From Patiria miniata (taxonomy: Eukaryota; Echinodermata; Asteroidea; Valvatida; Asterinidae), in NCBI RefSeq assembly GCF_015706575.1, contig NW_024037056.1, forward strand, positions 16,047,405-16,111,404: a stretch of 64,000 bases of DNA, given 5' to 3'. The notes below the pieces were generated by a model that saw only the letters and a program-made list of their open reading frames with translations, had not been told where the DNA came from and did no database searches. Shown here one piece after another: positions 28,601 to 43,600 of the stretch; within the stretch, counting starts at the first letter, position 1; every line of letters begins with the position of its first letter. The translations under genes and the position numbers were made by a program.

Positions 28601-31600
28601 CGGCACGCAGGTGGCGTGACCGCCGTTGGCGATCAGCTTGCCTCTCCCTGCATACAAGACAAAGTTAGCGGCAACGTTTCATGTAATGAACCTCGCTTTT
28701 TTAGAGTTATAATCAGGTCAACACAAGTCTTCCAGTCCCAAGTCAAGCGATGAGTTGTTCCAATGAACTGCAAAATGGTATTCATTTGTCATTGTCCATC
28801 CCCTGTTGCTGTGACCTGACGTATAATTTTACTTTTGATCGACTTCTGATTTAGTTTTTTACTTACAACTCTGCTCAAGTCAAATTCAGAAGCAGTCTCT
28901 TATATGCACGGAAATTTGTAAATATCTGAAAGTATTTTCGTGGCAAAAACATGTAACCAGCCCAAATGTCACAGTTTATACTGCCGTCGCCTTGTTCTCC
29001 GCTAAACAAATGCTGGAGCTCTATAATGCTTTTTTGCTTTGCTTGTCCACTTCAATCCCTCAACGTTAGTTTGGCATTTTCCATGGACGGTTCTAGGACC
29101 ATACTGCAGTTTGCAGTACCAGTTAGGGTCCAGATTCACCCAGCTATTTGTTGTCATATTTAGGTTGTCAGGTGGTCAGACAACTGCAAACAGCCATCAC
29201 TTGAGCTTGCTGACCAGTCTTGTTGACAGGATGATTGATTATCCATGCCCTACAGTGAGGCTGGCTAGACTCACTATGTAAGGATTTTGTTACACAAACA
29301 TGAGGTCTTGTCAGAGGGCTTGGGTTTGGCTAGGATTTTCAGGCTCAATAGTTACTCTTGGGTTAAAGTGGCTCTCACCACTTTATTTGACTATGTTTGA
29401 ATGAGGAACTTGTGAAACATGACTTTTTGGACCAACAAATATCGGCGCAATTAAAATATTAAGCAAAACGGACTTTGTATTACGTTGCCTACACAGAAGC
29501 TCGGTCCAAGAATTTGACATCACATGACTGAAAGCACGATAACCATACACATCTTACCGCTGACACTGCTGCTCGTAATCCAAATGCTGCCGCCACTTGC
29601 GCCGCCTGTTCTGAGGACGTTGGCATGGGAACCACTTGCCAGAATATTTCCATCGATCAGGGTGTGGTTCTGGGCTTGGAGACGTACGATACCTCCCCCA
29701 GAGCAGGAATTCTGAAAATATATAATGTAAATACTTCATAGGGTACCAAATACAAGCCAACACTTGTACTGCTGCATGAGAGCCCAAGGCCCGACTAAAG
29801 CTCCGTTACAGAGTTTCCCAACTTTACTAATTCTGTTACAAACTCACCCACTTTTGCCTCCAGAAAACATTCATAATAACAGCCACTTCAGTGCCTCCCA
29901 CTTTCAATGCTAATATCCTGAACAAACTCATTTGGGATATCCCATCAAGCTGAAGATACAAATTTACTTATCCCACTTCTGCCACCAATGGGTACCTTCC
30001 ATGCACACTGCGCCCTTCCACTGAATTGCCCCACTACCTTCAGCTGTATTTTTCTTACTTCTCAATTTACATATCAAACTTCTGCCACTTCATCTGAGCA
30101 GCCTTCCTACACTCCAACATTTCACAGAATTGCGCTACTCCTTCAAGACAAGATTTTCAAATTCCCAATTCAGTTATCCCACTTCTGCCACCATTTTGCA
30201 ATCTTCACATACACCTATACCCTTACGAAAACTTACTTCACTACCAGCTGTGCTTCCCCCACTTCCGAATTCCGTGGGTCTCAATACATTTCTGTAGGCC
30301 TTCCTGGCTTAGGACCAAACCTTCAATCCCACTTCTGCCACCACTACACAAACTTTCCCAGACTTACCCCCACTCTATCCAATAGCGATTCCCTTCTTCC
30401 AAATTCATTTATCCCACCTCTGCCACCATTTGTCAACTTCCATATACACATACACCATTTCACAGACTTTTATTCACTGCCTCCAAGATCCCATTCACAG
30501 ACTTACCCCACTACCGGCTGTGCTTCCCCCGCTTCCAAATTCCGTGGGTCTCAAAACGTTCCCGTAGGCCTTACTTGCGTAGGACACGTAGGCTCCCATC
30601 CCACCTCTGCCACCGTGGGATGCACCAGATCCTCCGTTGGAGTGTGGGATACCCGGACTGATGCCATTCCCGGGGGTGTGGCCCCGCCCACTCACATCGA
30701 GAGTTGCCTCGTGATCGATGGTGATGCTGTCAGCTAAAGACAACCAATACAAAAATTGTGATATCAACCTGTTGAGACCTGTATACACTGTATTACATCA
30801 TATATAGTCCCTGATTTAAAATCATAGATTGTTCGGAGTGATTTGGGGCAGTATAAGGAGTATCAGTCAGGGCAGTTGTAGGGTGGTACAGGGAATAGAT
30901 CTAGAGTGAATTAGTCATTTTTTTTATCCAAATCCAACCCCACCCTATCACAAGTCATCAATGAACTAGGAAAACTCTGCTGACGTAAACTTAAAGAAAT
31001 ACAACAGGTTGAGAGGAATCATTTTGATAAATTATACCTGAAATGTCAAGTTTATCTGCAGTCATCAAGGCCCCTGCCCGCATGTTGAACTCCCCTGCCA
31101 GGTTAATGGTGAGTTCCTGATCCCTCTCAGCAGTTCCTGTGTACTCCATCACACCGCCACTCAGTACAGTGAGGCTATGCAAGTTAGCCTCGCTCTGGGT
31201 GGCAGAGTTGATTCTGGCAGAGGGGTGGTAGGTGACGCGGGAGTTGAGACCGATCTCCAAATCTGATAAGCCAATCAGATCACCGGCGTAGAGGAGGAAG
31301 TCCACTGATTGGAGGAATGTGTCTTCGGGTAGGGAGGCTGTTCCATTCTGCGGTGGGGTAAGGAATGGAGAAAGCTCGCAAATTATAATTGGAAAGCAAC
31401 TTCAGTCTAATTTATTCAAAATTGTCTTTAAAATATAAAATCAGTTACAAACCACAAACAACTGAATCCACTTTTACAGACTAAGCTTTACCAAATGTTT
31501 TGCCATAGTGAACAAAAGTGCGCCCTCAATGTTGAGAATGGGGAAGAGTGTGAATACTGAAGGACCACTGGGCGCCATCTTGTCTCATGCATGCCAGTAT

Positions 31601-34600
31601 CCTTAGATTATATAAACAGTGACCAGTTTGCAAACAATATGGAAATATCATTCAAATGCTTGGTCGTTTGAGGACAGCGCCCTCTCTTGCTCAGGATTGG
31701 AGTCCACACTTCACCAAAGTATACAAAGCATTATTTGAGAATCCTACAATGCATCTTATTGCCATGGATACTAACTATAGAGTTTACTTGTAACTAGCGA
31801 ACCAAGTTGCTTTTGCTGTTTGGATACAGAGCGCCCTCTCCTGTTCAGGAATGGAGTCCACACTTCACCGAAGAATACTTATAGCAAAATTATTGATGCA
31901 TCCAACAATGCATTTTATTGCCATGAATACCTTCGAGTTTAATTTGTAAGTACCTCATAGAGAACCAAATTGAACGGTAAGTGCCTGGACGCGTTCAATG
32001 CGACGTACAACTCGTCCGACTCCCCGGCGTGAACCGTGGCTGTCGAGTCTCCGGTTGTCTGTGCCACGCGCAGCACACGGGTCGCGTTGTCTCTCGTTGG
32101 GTTGCCTTCCTCGTCAACGGCTTCTAGCTCCATGTGAGCGTATTGGCCGACGTCTAGCAAGTCGATGTCGTGGTCTGGATCGGAGTGAGGCGGGAGGGTC
32201 ACCCAGGTCCGACGAGACTGGAAAAAAAAACAAGCAAGATAAATGTTGATCATTTCTCATTTAAGATAGATTAAATGTCGTTTATAATGCTGACACCATG
32301 TCATTAAGATATAACTGTCCAAATTTGAATTAGTATAAAAAGCCTTAGGCCAAAAAAAACAACATGTTTAGCGTCCCCGCCTGCTTCCTTTTTGGAGGCC
32401 GCTTTTTTTTGGGGGGGGGGGAACCCCGAAAAAATGATATGATATTTTTAAAAAGTTACATCATTTTGGCCTCTTTCTCTGATGCATATAGCTATATAAA
32501 GCTGGTATGTCATTTCCTGAGTCCATGTGGCGGCCATTTAAAAAATAAAGCTGGCGGCCATCTTGAAAAATAGCCCAGCCGGTCCGTTGGGGGGGGGGGG
32601 GAGATAAAAAGGAAAAAAGGGCCTCCTCCTTCCTTTTTTTACAGCCCCACCTCCCTAACAGAGTTCCAACTACAAACAACCAACCAAACAAACAAACCAA
32701 CAAACACTAACCTGCGACCGGGCGCTGTTGAACCGGTTGTACACTCGCAACGTCTTGTGCTCGTCGCCCTCAACCATCCTCTTCCGATAGATGGTCCCCG
32801 AGGCGCCGTGCTCCGTGACCCCTGACCCTCCTCTGGATTCAAAGTCGCCGTCAAATTTGTTTTCCTGGAAGTAGATGGCCATTCGGCCTCCGCCACCACC
32901 ACCTCCATCGTTGCCATCACCACCGTTGGCCTATAACAAAACAGGAAAATTTGCTGTAATTTGTCCAAAATTTATAAAATGTTTTGATTGTCTGCATTTA
33001 ATAACAAGGGAAACAATTGAAAAAAATTTGGTCAGTAAAAAAAAAAGGCCAAATATTACAAAACTTCAAGCAATTATATCAATCAATAATGTTTAAATGA
33101 GTTTAAAAATTTTATTCACATTTATTAATTTTTTTGATTAACTTTTCCACCTTACATTAAGAAATTCAGAAAAATATGTACTTCATTACAAAAAAGTTTA
33201 AGACTGAGTTTTTGAGAGGAGTTAGTTGCACTTTGCACTCTTCATTGGCTGAAATCTGTTAATTATCCCCTGTCTAAGGACATCGTATATTTAAATATTT
33301 ATTCAGAGAAATTTGCAAATTTGAATATTCAATATTTAAATTGACTTAGCCATACCTGGAATAAACCTGATCCTTCGATATACTCTGCGTAGATATGGAC
33401 GCTTCCACCACTGCCCCCTCCGCTCCTGGCAGCCATGCCCCGCCCACCATTGGCCTGAATGGCGCCCTCTACCCTCAGCGACTGGCTGACGTTCATGGAC
33501 AATATCCCGCCCCCGGCGCCGCCCGAGTTCCCCCCACCGCTTCCATATTCGGCGGGGGTGGTGAAGGAGCCGTAGGCTGGAGGGGACAGTTGGGAGCTGG
33601 ATTGGCAACCCCCTTCCCCACCGTGGGTCGCTCCGGTGCCGATGTTGCCATAGGTGAATCCCCCGCCTAGGCCAGCTTTAAGTAAAATAAACCACAACGG
33701 TTTTCAATTTATGTCCAGACTTCAAGGCACAAGAACAAGACCATGAAATTCTCCATTATCCACACTGATGACATACAAAAGTTGATAACTAGTGGATATC
33801 AACTCAAAAATGCATATCAACTCAGACTTAGAATCAAAAGCAATATTTAACAAAACATTTGTTGATAACTCAACTAGAATTTACCATTCTATTTTCATCA
33901 ATGAAGCACTTGGCCCTGTAAGCACTACAAATCAACGAAGTATTTGCTGGTGGATATCAACTAAAGGTGGATGTCAATTCAGACCAAGAATCAAAGGCAA
34001 GACACATCAACAAATGACGAGTTGATAAGTAGTGGATATCAACTTCACTGTAATTTGTTTCCTTTTTATCTACATTGTTGGAGCACTTAAGAAATACAAA
34101 TCAACAAATTGTTTGATGACTTGTAGATACTGACACAAAACTGACTGTTTCTTGTGAACCCTTTTATCATCTACGCATCTTCACATCAACAAATTGTTTT
34201 TTTTTTGTTGACTTGTGGATCTCAACATAAAACTGACAGTTTCTTGCGAACCCATTATCATCTGCACAGATGAAGAACTTGGAATTACAAGTCATACAAG
34301 CTAAAAAAATAAATGAGCTGACGATTTGTTGATATCAACTAAATTACAACTATTTTTCCCAGAAAAAAACTTCATCATCCACACTATTTGAGCACTTGGA
34401 GTCAAGAGCAAAACTCATTAAATGAAAGATGCGTTGATAACTTGTGGATGGCAACTTGGTTTGCACTTTTAGACTTAGACCAACTACATCAACTAAAATA
34501 TAAATGGATAACTTGTGGATATCAACTAAATTATAACTTACTGTTTCCCGAAAAACCTTCGTCATCCACACTGATGGAGCCCTTGGAGTCCACGATCACC

Positions 34601-37600
34601 ACGTCAGCGACAATATGCAGATTGGTGGATGTCAGCTGACCGCCGCCGTACACCTGGATGAACTGTCCATCGAGCGTCCTCCTGTCGCGGCCGTTTTTGG
34701 CCGTCATGGTGCCGTGGTTGCGGATGTTGATCGTGTGGAAGTCCAACGTTTCTGTTGGTTCGCCTTCCATGTTGATCATCTCATGCATGAGGAGTGTTCC
34801 TTTAGGAGGTAGTGAAATTAAAAAGTTACAAACGTGGTTAATCTTTGCTAGCCTGCAAAAATCAATAAAGATGTTAAGCAATTCAGGTTAACGGTTGTAT
34901 TAAAGTATTTGAGTCGTTCCATAAATTTGAGGTCCAATTTTTTCGTGCCCCTGTTAAATCTTATATAAGATCTTGTCAATTCAGGACACATTCTTAAATG
35001 CCTTTTATCTCCAAAAGTAAATATGTAAAGCAAGTTACTTGCCAAACAAATAAAACAATTTTTGAAGTCAATTTAAAAGATACACAGGTCAGGTGTAACA
35101 GCAACACAAAAATTGGCACACCTTTAGACAATAAATTCATGGAATGGCCCATTTGTCAGCACAAAAGCATGACCTAATGAACATCATCATTTCAAGTCCA
35201 TAAAACAAAGCCTTGACAAATTGTCCAACAAACATTTATGAAATAAGTTATAATATTAAACTCTGCACATTCAACACTTAATACTGTTTTCCATGTTTAA
35301 CATAAAATGTAATATTCTTATACAGAAACAAGAAAAGCAAACGTGTAGGGCCCCCCCCCCCGACTTTCAAAAACATTCTACAGTCATTTGTTTACTAGAA
35401 CTCTCAAATTGTACACTTGAAGAGCATTTTATGACAAATTTAAAGATATTTTTTTACCTCCATCTGCCACTGTGATATTCTCTGCGTTCTCCAAAACTCC
35501 TTCAATGTTAATCCTGACGCCCGCTACTTTCAGCTCTCCGTGAAGCGTTGCCAAACCGCCGCGATACAGGTCCATATCCACAGGGAAGTGCGCATTGGCA
35601 ACGTACAGCGTCTGGTTCCAACCAATCAGCATCTTCCCTGACCGGTCACCTGACATGGAACCGATTCGGATGTCCAGAGAGTGATCGTGATACTCGGGAT
35701 CCAAGAATGCCAACTGCGCGCCGCCGTAGACGTGCAGTTCGTCCAGAATGACGTCTTCGGTGAAGTTGTGGGTGTGGTCGTTTCGCATAACGTCGATCTG
35801 AGCACGCTCAGTTGGCGTCAACCAGACGATCGTCGGCACGCTGGCGTAGTCTGCGTACCCGTCGGTGATGTTGCGGTTCCAGTCTCGCGGTCGCCTGCCG
35901 CGGTTGTTGATGTACAGCGTGCGGTTGGTGAGGGGCTCCGTGACATTGGAATCATGGGTAATCTGCGCCTCGTCGCTCGTAGCGTCCAGGAGAGTCGTAC
36001 CGTTTCTGGGTTGGAGTTTGTGCAAGTAGACCGTTCCGGGACCGCCAGGCTCGTAGCTACTTGCACCACCCGTGGCTTCAAAATCACCTAGGTGACACAA
36101 AACAAACAGGAATACCAAAAATATATCAGACTAATATATCCTTTTATTACCTCCGCCAAGCACGTTATTACCTCCGCCATAAAAAAGTTACCCCTGAATT
36201 TGTTTGGGACGTTTCTCCATTTCAAGCTCTACCCAGAAGTGTCTCCTTCTGACAGAACATGTTACAAACTTTTTATCCACCAGATAATTCTTCATTGCAA
36301 AATCTATTAAACAGAGACCAAAACTACATAGGTACAAAGTTGTCAGAAAACTGACCAATAAAGTGGTTGTTTGTGTAGTAGACAGCGATGCGTCCCCCTG
36401 CACCACCCCCACCGTACTGGCTGAGGCTACCGGAGTAACCATCCCCGCCCGACGCTTCGATGACACCGTCTCCGTCTAAAGTCTCTGTCTCAATCCAGAT
36501 GCTGCCGCCGCTGCCACCCCCTGCTCCTGGTGAGCGGTAGGCTCCGCCTACAAAAGAGGACAGGTAAGGCATTTCTTAAACAGTAAAATAAATCTTTACA
36601 ATGTTCCATATATTTAATCAGATAGTTTTAAAAGTAAAATCTTTTCAACCAACATTCACCCCTCCCCAAAAGAGTTGCTCACATTTTTTTATAATTTTCC
36701 AAAACTTCACAGTTTTGCAAATCACAAACCTGTTTGAGGGGGACTTATAAACTGTAACCTCCTGCTTACTAGTGCCTTCACAAATTTCTTTCTTTTTCTC
36801 CTCATTTTAATTTTCCTTCTGAAATCTTTTGGTTTCAGGATGGATGTTCAAAATTTGTCCAAACCTGTGGCAGCTAGAGTTCCGTCCACTGTCAGTATCC
36901 CAGTTACGTTCATGTAGACTCGACCAGACCCCGACCCGCCCAGGTGTGGGTAGGTGGAGTAACCCCCGTCTGACCCGAACAGGTCAGGGGTCAGGAAGGA
37001 GCCGTAGGTCGCTCCGACGCGGGGCTGGTTCTGTCCACTGCCACCGTTGCTGGCATGGCCGGCGCCGGATGAGCCCGGTGTGCCGGGGATCCCTGGACTT
37101 GTTCCTAAAAGTGACACAATTAAGTTACCATTATTACCCTATTATAGCACCTGTACTACATTGTACTACATTGAAGTGCATTGTATTACATTGTATTACA
37201 TTGTACAAAGTTGTATAACATTGTATTACATTGTATAATTACATTGTATTACGTGGTATTTTTTCCCAGGGCGGTTTTAGGTGGTACAGGATTGAACGGG
37301 TTAGATAGAATAGACATGTAGTACTTAAAAGATAAAACCTTGCTTAAGATTTTCATCACAATACTTCATCGTATGGAAATAGGAAAAGACGGCAATAGCT
37401 GTCTCACCGTCTTCGAAAAGCAAAAAGTTTAAGATGAGTCAATGCTTAATCTTAATGGGACATGAAACCACAATATGCTTTCCCCTGTCGATTCCCTGTC
37501 TCACCAATTGCTTGTTCGTGTTTGAAATGCGTCGCAAAGGCAATGGAGAGAGTGGCCGAGGGTTCCACGCTGACGTTGACATAGTGGAGGTTCAGGTCAC

Positions 37601-40600
37601 TCGACTTCAGCTGCGGAAAAAATAGTAACCAACATTTTAAGCGTGAAGATGTTGTCAGGTGCGGTCATCACAAATCAATTCACAACTCTAGCTGTCACAC
37701 ACAAAGCAGTCGATCTTGCTTGTAGCAAAAATTTCATTGTAGCAAAAGTCTTTTCAAAACTACAAAAGCTTACCAGAGCACCACTGCGGACATTCAGCGT
37801 CGTTCCTTCAATCGTCACAGTGCCTTGCTGGTTATCATTGATATACATGGACCCGAAGGTCTTGACGTCCAGATGGTCGATGTAGTTCCTCCCGCCGCCT
37901 TTGTACTCCAGGGAGACTTTGCAGCCGGAGCTAATGGTGAACCTGTCCATGCTGTGAAGGCTCCCTGGGAAAGGTCAAAGGTGAAAGGTCGTTACAAACT
38001 AACGGTGGTACCAGTATGCATGGGCTCCATGCGCGAACAAGAGTGGGCACTTTTGACCGCTTTCCGGAGCCCCGTAGATAGGATACACCACGTGCGCATA
38101 CTGGTTTACGTCACAAATAACATTCTGAAATGTGCACAAATCCGTCACAACTTCACGTGATCGTCCGGCGTCTTCGGTCACGTGCTAGAATGTCTCTCCT
38201 AAAGGTCTCGCCAACTCTTCCTTTCATAAAATTATTGGGGTACTTGTGCACGGGCGTTGCCAGGAAAAGCCATAGCCAGAAACAAACCAGAGTTTCACAA
38301 ATGGTCCTTCCCCTTACCATCGATAGCTATCTCAACGTTCTTGCAGTCCAGTATGGTCGGTAGGGTAACCGTAGTCCCGTCCAGCGCCAACAGCGAGAAT
38401 GGCAGCAACGCCCGCGGCATTGTCGCATCGAACACCTGTCCCCAGAATAACGTCAGAAGACCGCTGCGATCGCCACTCAGGGTGTGCGCGACGATCCGCG
38501 GGGACTCGGCGTACTTACTGGTCATAGCCAGTGCCCCTTGACCTCTGATGATGACCTGGGATAAAAGAAGAGTTTTGTAAATGAGTTCAGTGTGAGGCAA
38601 TAACATGAACGCAACTCAATAATATTTTTGCTTTAGCTCCTTTCACCAACGTATTTTATAAACACTAAGTTTTTTTTCAAACGCTTGTGAGAAAAAGATT
38701 CACAAACTACTTGTGTGGAACTCGAACCCACAACCTCTTGCTTTCTAGTGCAGTCACCTTACCACTCGACCACCGAGCTTGCCGAGTCAGCTGGCTGGTT
38801 CGAATCTGATATAGCAGCGGGTACCACAACCAAATTATTCGTAAGATGGAATTTGCGTCGGGATGATGGAACTTCTGTTCACGTTGAAATGTGTTTGAAA
38901 TGTTCACAATTCCAATGGAGGATTTTTATAAGATGGAATTGGCGTCGGGGTGATGTAAATCAATTTTAAGGGTCTGCCCTTCACCGATGTATAAACACTG
39001 TATACTCAATGTGTTACCTCCTAAGTGAAAGTTGGAAAAAATCACTCGGTTGGGCCTCGAACCCACGACCTCCTGCTTTCTAGTGCAGACATCTTACCAA
39101 CTGACCACCAACCACCGAGCAAGCAGGATCAATTGGCTGGTTTTGGAGAACTTGGTATTAAATGTTAACAGCAAATATGCCAAGGAAATCACAGTTGAAA
39201 GTTGCCGACTTTGTGTTACCTCATCAAATTCGAAAGTGTTGGTGTCTTCGTCTTCTCCAACGATCAGCGTGCCCGGCACGACGGCAAAGCGGGGTTGGAT
39301 CTCGGCACCAAAGAACGTCGGGTTGCGTTGCACAAGTACCTCCACTTTGTTCATCGCCGCATAGCTGCCATGTGCACTCAGGTCGATAAAAATCTATGAC
39401 ATACGACGGCAACAATGTAACAATTTTAATAATAAAGCAAATGAAAAAGAACGTAACAATTTTTTGTTTCAGAACCAATCTGAGGAATGTTAACTTGTCT
39501 TCATTGGTAAGAAATGTGGTGAAAACTGTTGAGCAGTAAGCACATAGTGTTAAATTTATGGGAACAATGTGCTAAAAAAAGGTGGATCCTTCTGGGGGGG
39601 GGGGTAGAGGCTGTGCTGTGCTGGGGGAGGGAAAGGGAGGTGAAAGGCTCTCATAAGTAAAAAATTGCTTTATTTGAGAAAAGTTCGGTCGCTGCCGGGG
39701 CCCTCTGCCACCCCCCCTTGGATCCGCCACTGCAAAATAGTGAGACGACAGTACAAATATCTCCATGCACACACAAAACTTAGTACATCTACAACATAAA
39801 ACACACTGTAAGATTAGACAAGTTTTTCTGCTAAAAATGTAATAGTTAAGTTTCTGATAACTGTTAAGCAGCACGACGAAATTGGCCCCTGATATTTCTG
39901 AAACATTTTTGTTTTGATTTAAAAGATAAAAGAGTTGTACTACGTTTCGGAGGTGGCAGTTAAAAGCCCGCTCAACTCCATTTCTTTGTTCAACAGTTAT
40001 TTGTGTATTTATGCAATGAGTTGGTTTTCCTTGTCGTTCATCTCAAAATTTACAAAATTAACGTTTATGTCACCGGCAACATTTGATTTTAATACACAAC
40101 TGGTATACAGCTCTCCTACCTTGTCTACGTTAGAATCGATGAGAACCAGTGAATACTGATTGGGCTCCTGTTGGGTTCTGCATCCCGTGACGTCCACATA
40201 GCCGTTGGTGTGGTCCGTCGTTTGGCTCCCAATCTGGCTCGAGATTTTGAAATCAGACAAGTGGCTGTTGGAAAAATTAAATAAAAGTCAAAAAACTTTG
40301 TTGGGCTTGTTGATTTGTTTCTGACAAGCTCATGGTCTTCATCAACTACAAGGAACAAGTCTAGTCACTTAAATAAAAGATACCTTTTTAGGACTTGAGT
40401 TACAGAGCTCGTATCAGGAGCTTGCGACACCATCACGGTGTCTTTATCAACTGGTGTTGTTGAGGCCCTCACGTGAACCGTCACGTGACCAAGCTTGGTC
40501 ACACGACAGGAGGCGGTCGTACACGTGGACCAGCTCGTACCCTCCATCTCTGTTAAAAGGTTTAGTCACCTCGTGGCTGATTTGTGATGTAACTTACGCA

Positions 40601-43600
40601 TGTGCACTAACAGCAACGTCATCATGAAAATTCGTGGTCCTGGCTCCCTGCTGTGCATTTTGATGTGCACGGCTATTGGTAACCAGTGATGGAACCGTGT
40701 CCCGTGGACTGGTTCCAAATAGTCGACTAGAGTAGTCAAACTATCCTTCATTCAAGCGAAGTTTATTATAGTCAAATTATGGTTAACTCTTGTTCACGCC
40801 CTGACTTGATCTGTATGTTGAAACAATTAGCCGATGATACCGAAGTCCGTTTTGGACACTGACAATAAAATTGCATCAGTGAAGGGCTAACTCTACATTG
40901 AATTTACTTGACAATTATTTATCTCATTCTTTTGGCGTACATCATAATGCCTCAAGACACATAGAAAGGGACGACAATGTAGAAACGTTCAGATTACATC
41001 CACTCATTGTTAGGCTGCATAGCGCCCTCTATTGTTGATGCACAGAGTTCAATACACCACACTAAGTAACTTTGAGTGGATTGTTATCAAGATGGGCAAA
41101 GATCAATATACAGTGAAAGTATGTGAAAGAAAAGATGAAAGAATGTGAAAGAAAAGATATGTGAAAGAAAACTTTCACAACATACCTGTTGCACTGTGGG
41201 TACACCCGGAGAGCGTACGCATACACTTCGTTGAAGAATGAAATCGTAATCTTGGGTGTCTGATTACCAGTTAAGTAGTAATTCCCGTCCATGCCGGTGC
41301 CTGAAAATATACTGCTGAGATGGTAATAGCCATTGCCGGAGGTGTGATATGGGGCACCGTCTGAACGAATCTTGACACCGCCATACGTGTGGTACTCCAT
41401 TGAGCTGTAAGAATTGCCACTGTTCAACGGCAGCACGACATATTGGTCGATTGTCGAACTCCCCGCGGACGCACGCTTGTTGTCCACGATAAGCTTGCGC
41501 GTCGGTTGGTCTGGGTCCACGCCTCCTTCTAAGTAAACTGTACCGGAGGCCACAGCATGGTCGGGTCCGTTGCCACCTTGCGTGAGGAAGTCGCCGATGA
41601 AGTTGTAGTGGGTGTAGTAGATCGCGATGCGGCCGCCAGAACCGCCTCCGCCATAGCTTGATCCTACGTCGAGGAAAAACAAGTGGATGTTTTCTTTGAG
41701 TTGTATATAGAATCCTTCACAGGTGAAAATGAACCTGCATGCCACAACTGATCAGAACCAGTCAGCGCCATTTTGCCAACGTAGTAGATTTTATAAACAG
41801 TAAACAAAGTGCGTTAAGTCAACTCCGTGACTTTTTTTTGATTCGCGTACATGTCCACATATATAGCTGACTCAAAAAGACAATTTGGCAGTAATAACTC
41901 CCTGTTATATTTGCAGAACACAATAGGTCACTGTTTAGGAATAAAAGCACAATACATTTTGAAACCAAGATTTTTTTTTCCAGAGAGCAACTTTTCAACA
42001 TCATGTTTGACTTATACATTCATTATCACTGCAACAACGTGTCAGTTGGGTACCACAAACAAAAATGCATTTGGAATCATTGTCAATAAACAACAAACAT
42101 TACTCACTAAACAAAAATCCAACGTGTGCATCCCAATACTGCTGAGTTTTTGTATAAACAAATGAATATACTTTGGCAAGCTCTGAACAAATTTTTCCAA
42201 TGATGCATTGCAAAAAAAATATGCCTTATTATGATAATATCTCAGTGACATAATAGAAAACATCAAACAACAATTCAAACCTTGTCCACCCCTGGTTTCA
42301 ATGGTCCCAGCCCCGTCCAAGTGATTCACGTAGGCCAGTATGCTGCCCCCAGCACCCGCTCCAGAGTTGCCATGACTGTTCTCCCCGTTGCCATGGAGAC
42401 GACCTTCCACCCTCAGGTCATCGCTGATATCAAGAAGCAGGGTACCTAAAGAATGACATATCAAGATACACTTTTATTTTTTTCACGTCAAATTTTTTTG
42501 AGCTCCTAAGAAGAGAATGTCGCTTAATACCAAATTAACATGCTTAGCAAAATTCAGCTGAGTACCAGTGAACAGCAACATGCATCAAATGACACTTTGG
42601 CTGGTAACCAGGGCCCAATTTCACGGCACTGCTAAGCACACAAATTTGCTTAGCACAAAACAAGTCTTGCTCATAAAAGCAAGTTACCAGCCAAAACTTA
42701 TTTGATTTTCATGCTAAGCAAATAAACAGCTGAATACCAATCACGAGCAATATACATCACATGGAGTTTTGGCTGGTAACCTGCTTTATAAGCCAGACTT
42801 TTTTTGTGCTAAGCAAATGTTTGTGCTTAGCAGCGCCGTGAAATTGGGCCCAATAGTTGCAAATTTCTGTTCATTAAAACCTACCTCCGCCTCTTCCCCC
42901 ATCGTCTTGGCTACCGACCCCGCCTCCGCTTCCCATATCTCTAGGACGGTAAATAGACCCGTAGGCATCTGAGGAGTATATCCCCCTGCTGGAGCGTCCA
43001 CCACGGCCACCGTGGCCACCCCCAGAGCCCCCACGCTGACCCCGTTCTGTGCTCTGACCAAAACCACGACCCTGACCAAGGGCATGGCCACTGAAGTCCG
43101 CGTGGAAGTCACCTGAAATTGAACCAATTTAGGATTATTGTGCTAACAAAAAAGTACATGTATTTCAGTACTATCAAATGATCTAAAGCACACTTTTGTT
43201 GATAATGAAGCTTTTGACAATCATAGCCATGGAGTAGAGAAGCCTCTCAGCAAGTTCAGCCTGTTTTGCTGAGAGAATAAAGATTTGGATCCCATATCTG
43301 ACATTTTACAAGATGGTTTAATCCCACTTCTGACACCAAGGTTTGGAATATCTGCGGTGTCACAAATGCGATGCAAACATTCTACATCCCGCTTCTGACA
43401 CCATGGTTTGGGCCTACCTGTAATGTCAGCATTGGGATATAAAACTGTTTATATCCCACTTCCGACACCAAAGTTTTGGTATAACTGTGACATATGATGT
43501 GGAATACAAGTTTTATCCCATTTCTGACACCATATTTTGGGTTCAACTATGTCAGAACCGGGATCCCGCTTTTGACACCATAGTTTGGATATAATTGTGG

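Noticed and set aside
29988..30737. 249-aa plus-strand open frame
   Set aside because: It is antisense to exon 40 and its decayed copies, low in complexity (Pro/Thr/Ser-rich) and has no domain.
40592..40666. Candidate 75-bp exon between exons 25 and 26 (acceptor CCAATAG, donor GTAAGT)
   Set aside because: It keeps phase 2 to phase 2, so it does not solve the frame problem, and its translation does not resemble the insert.
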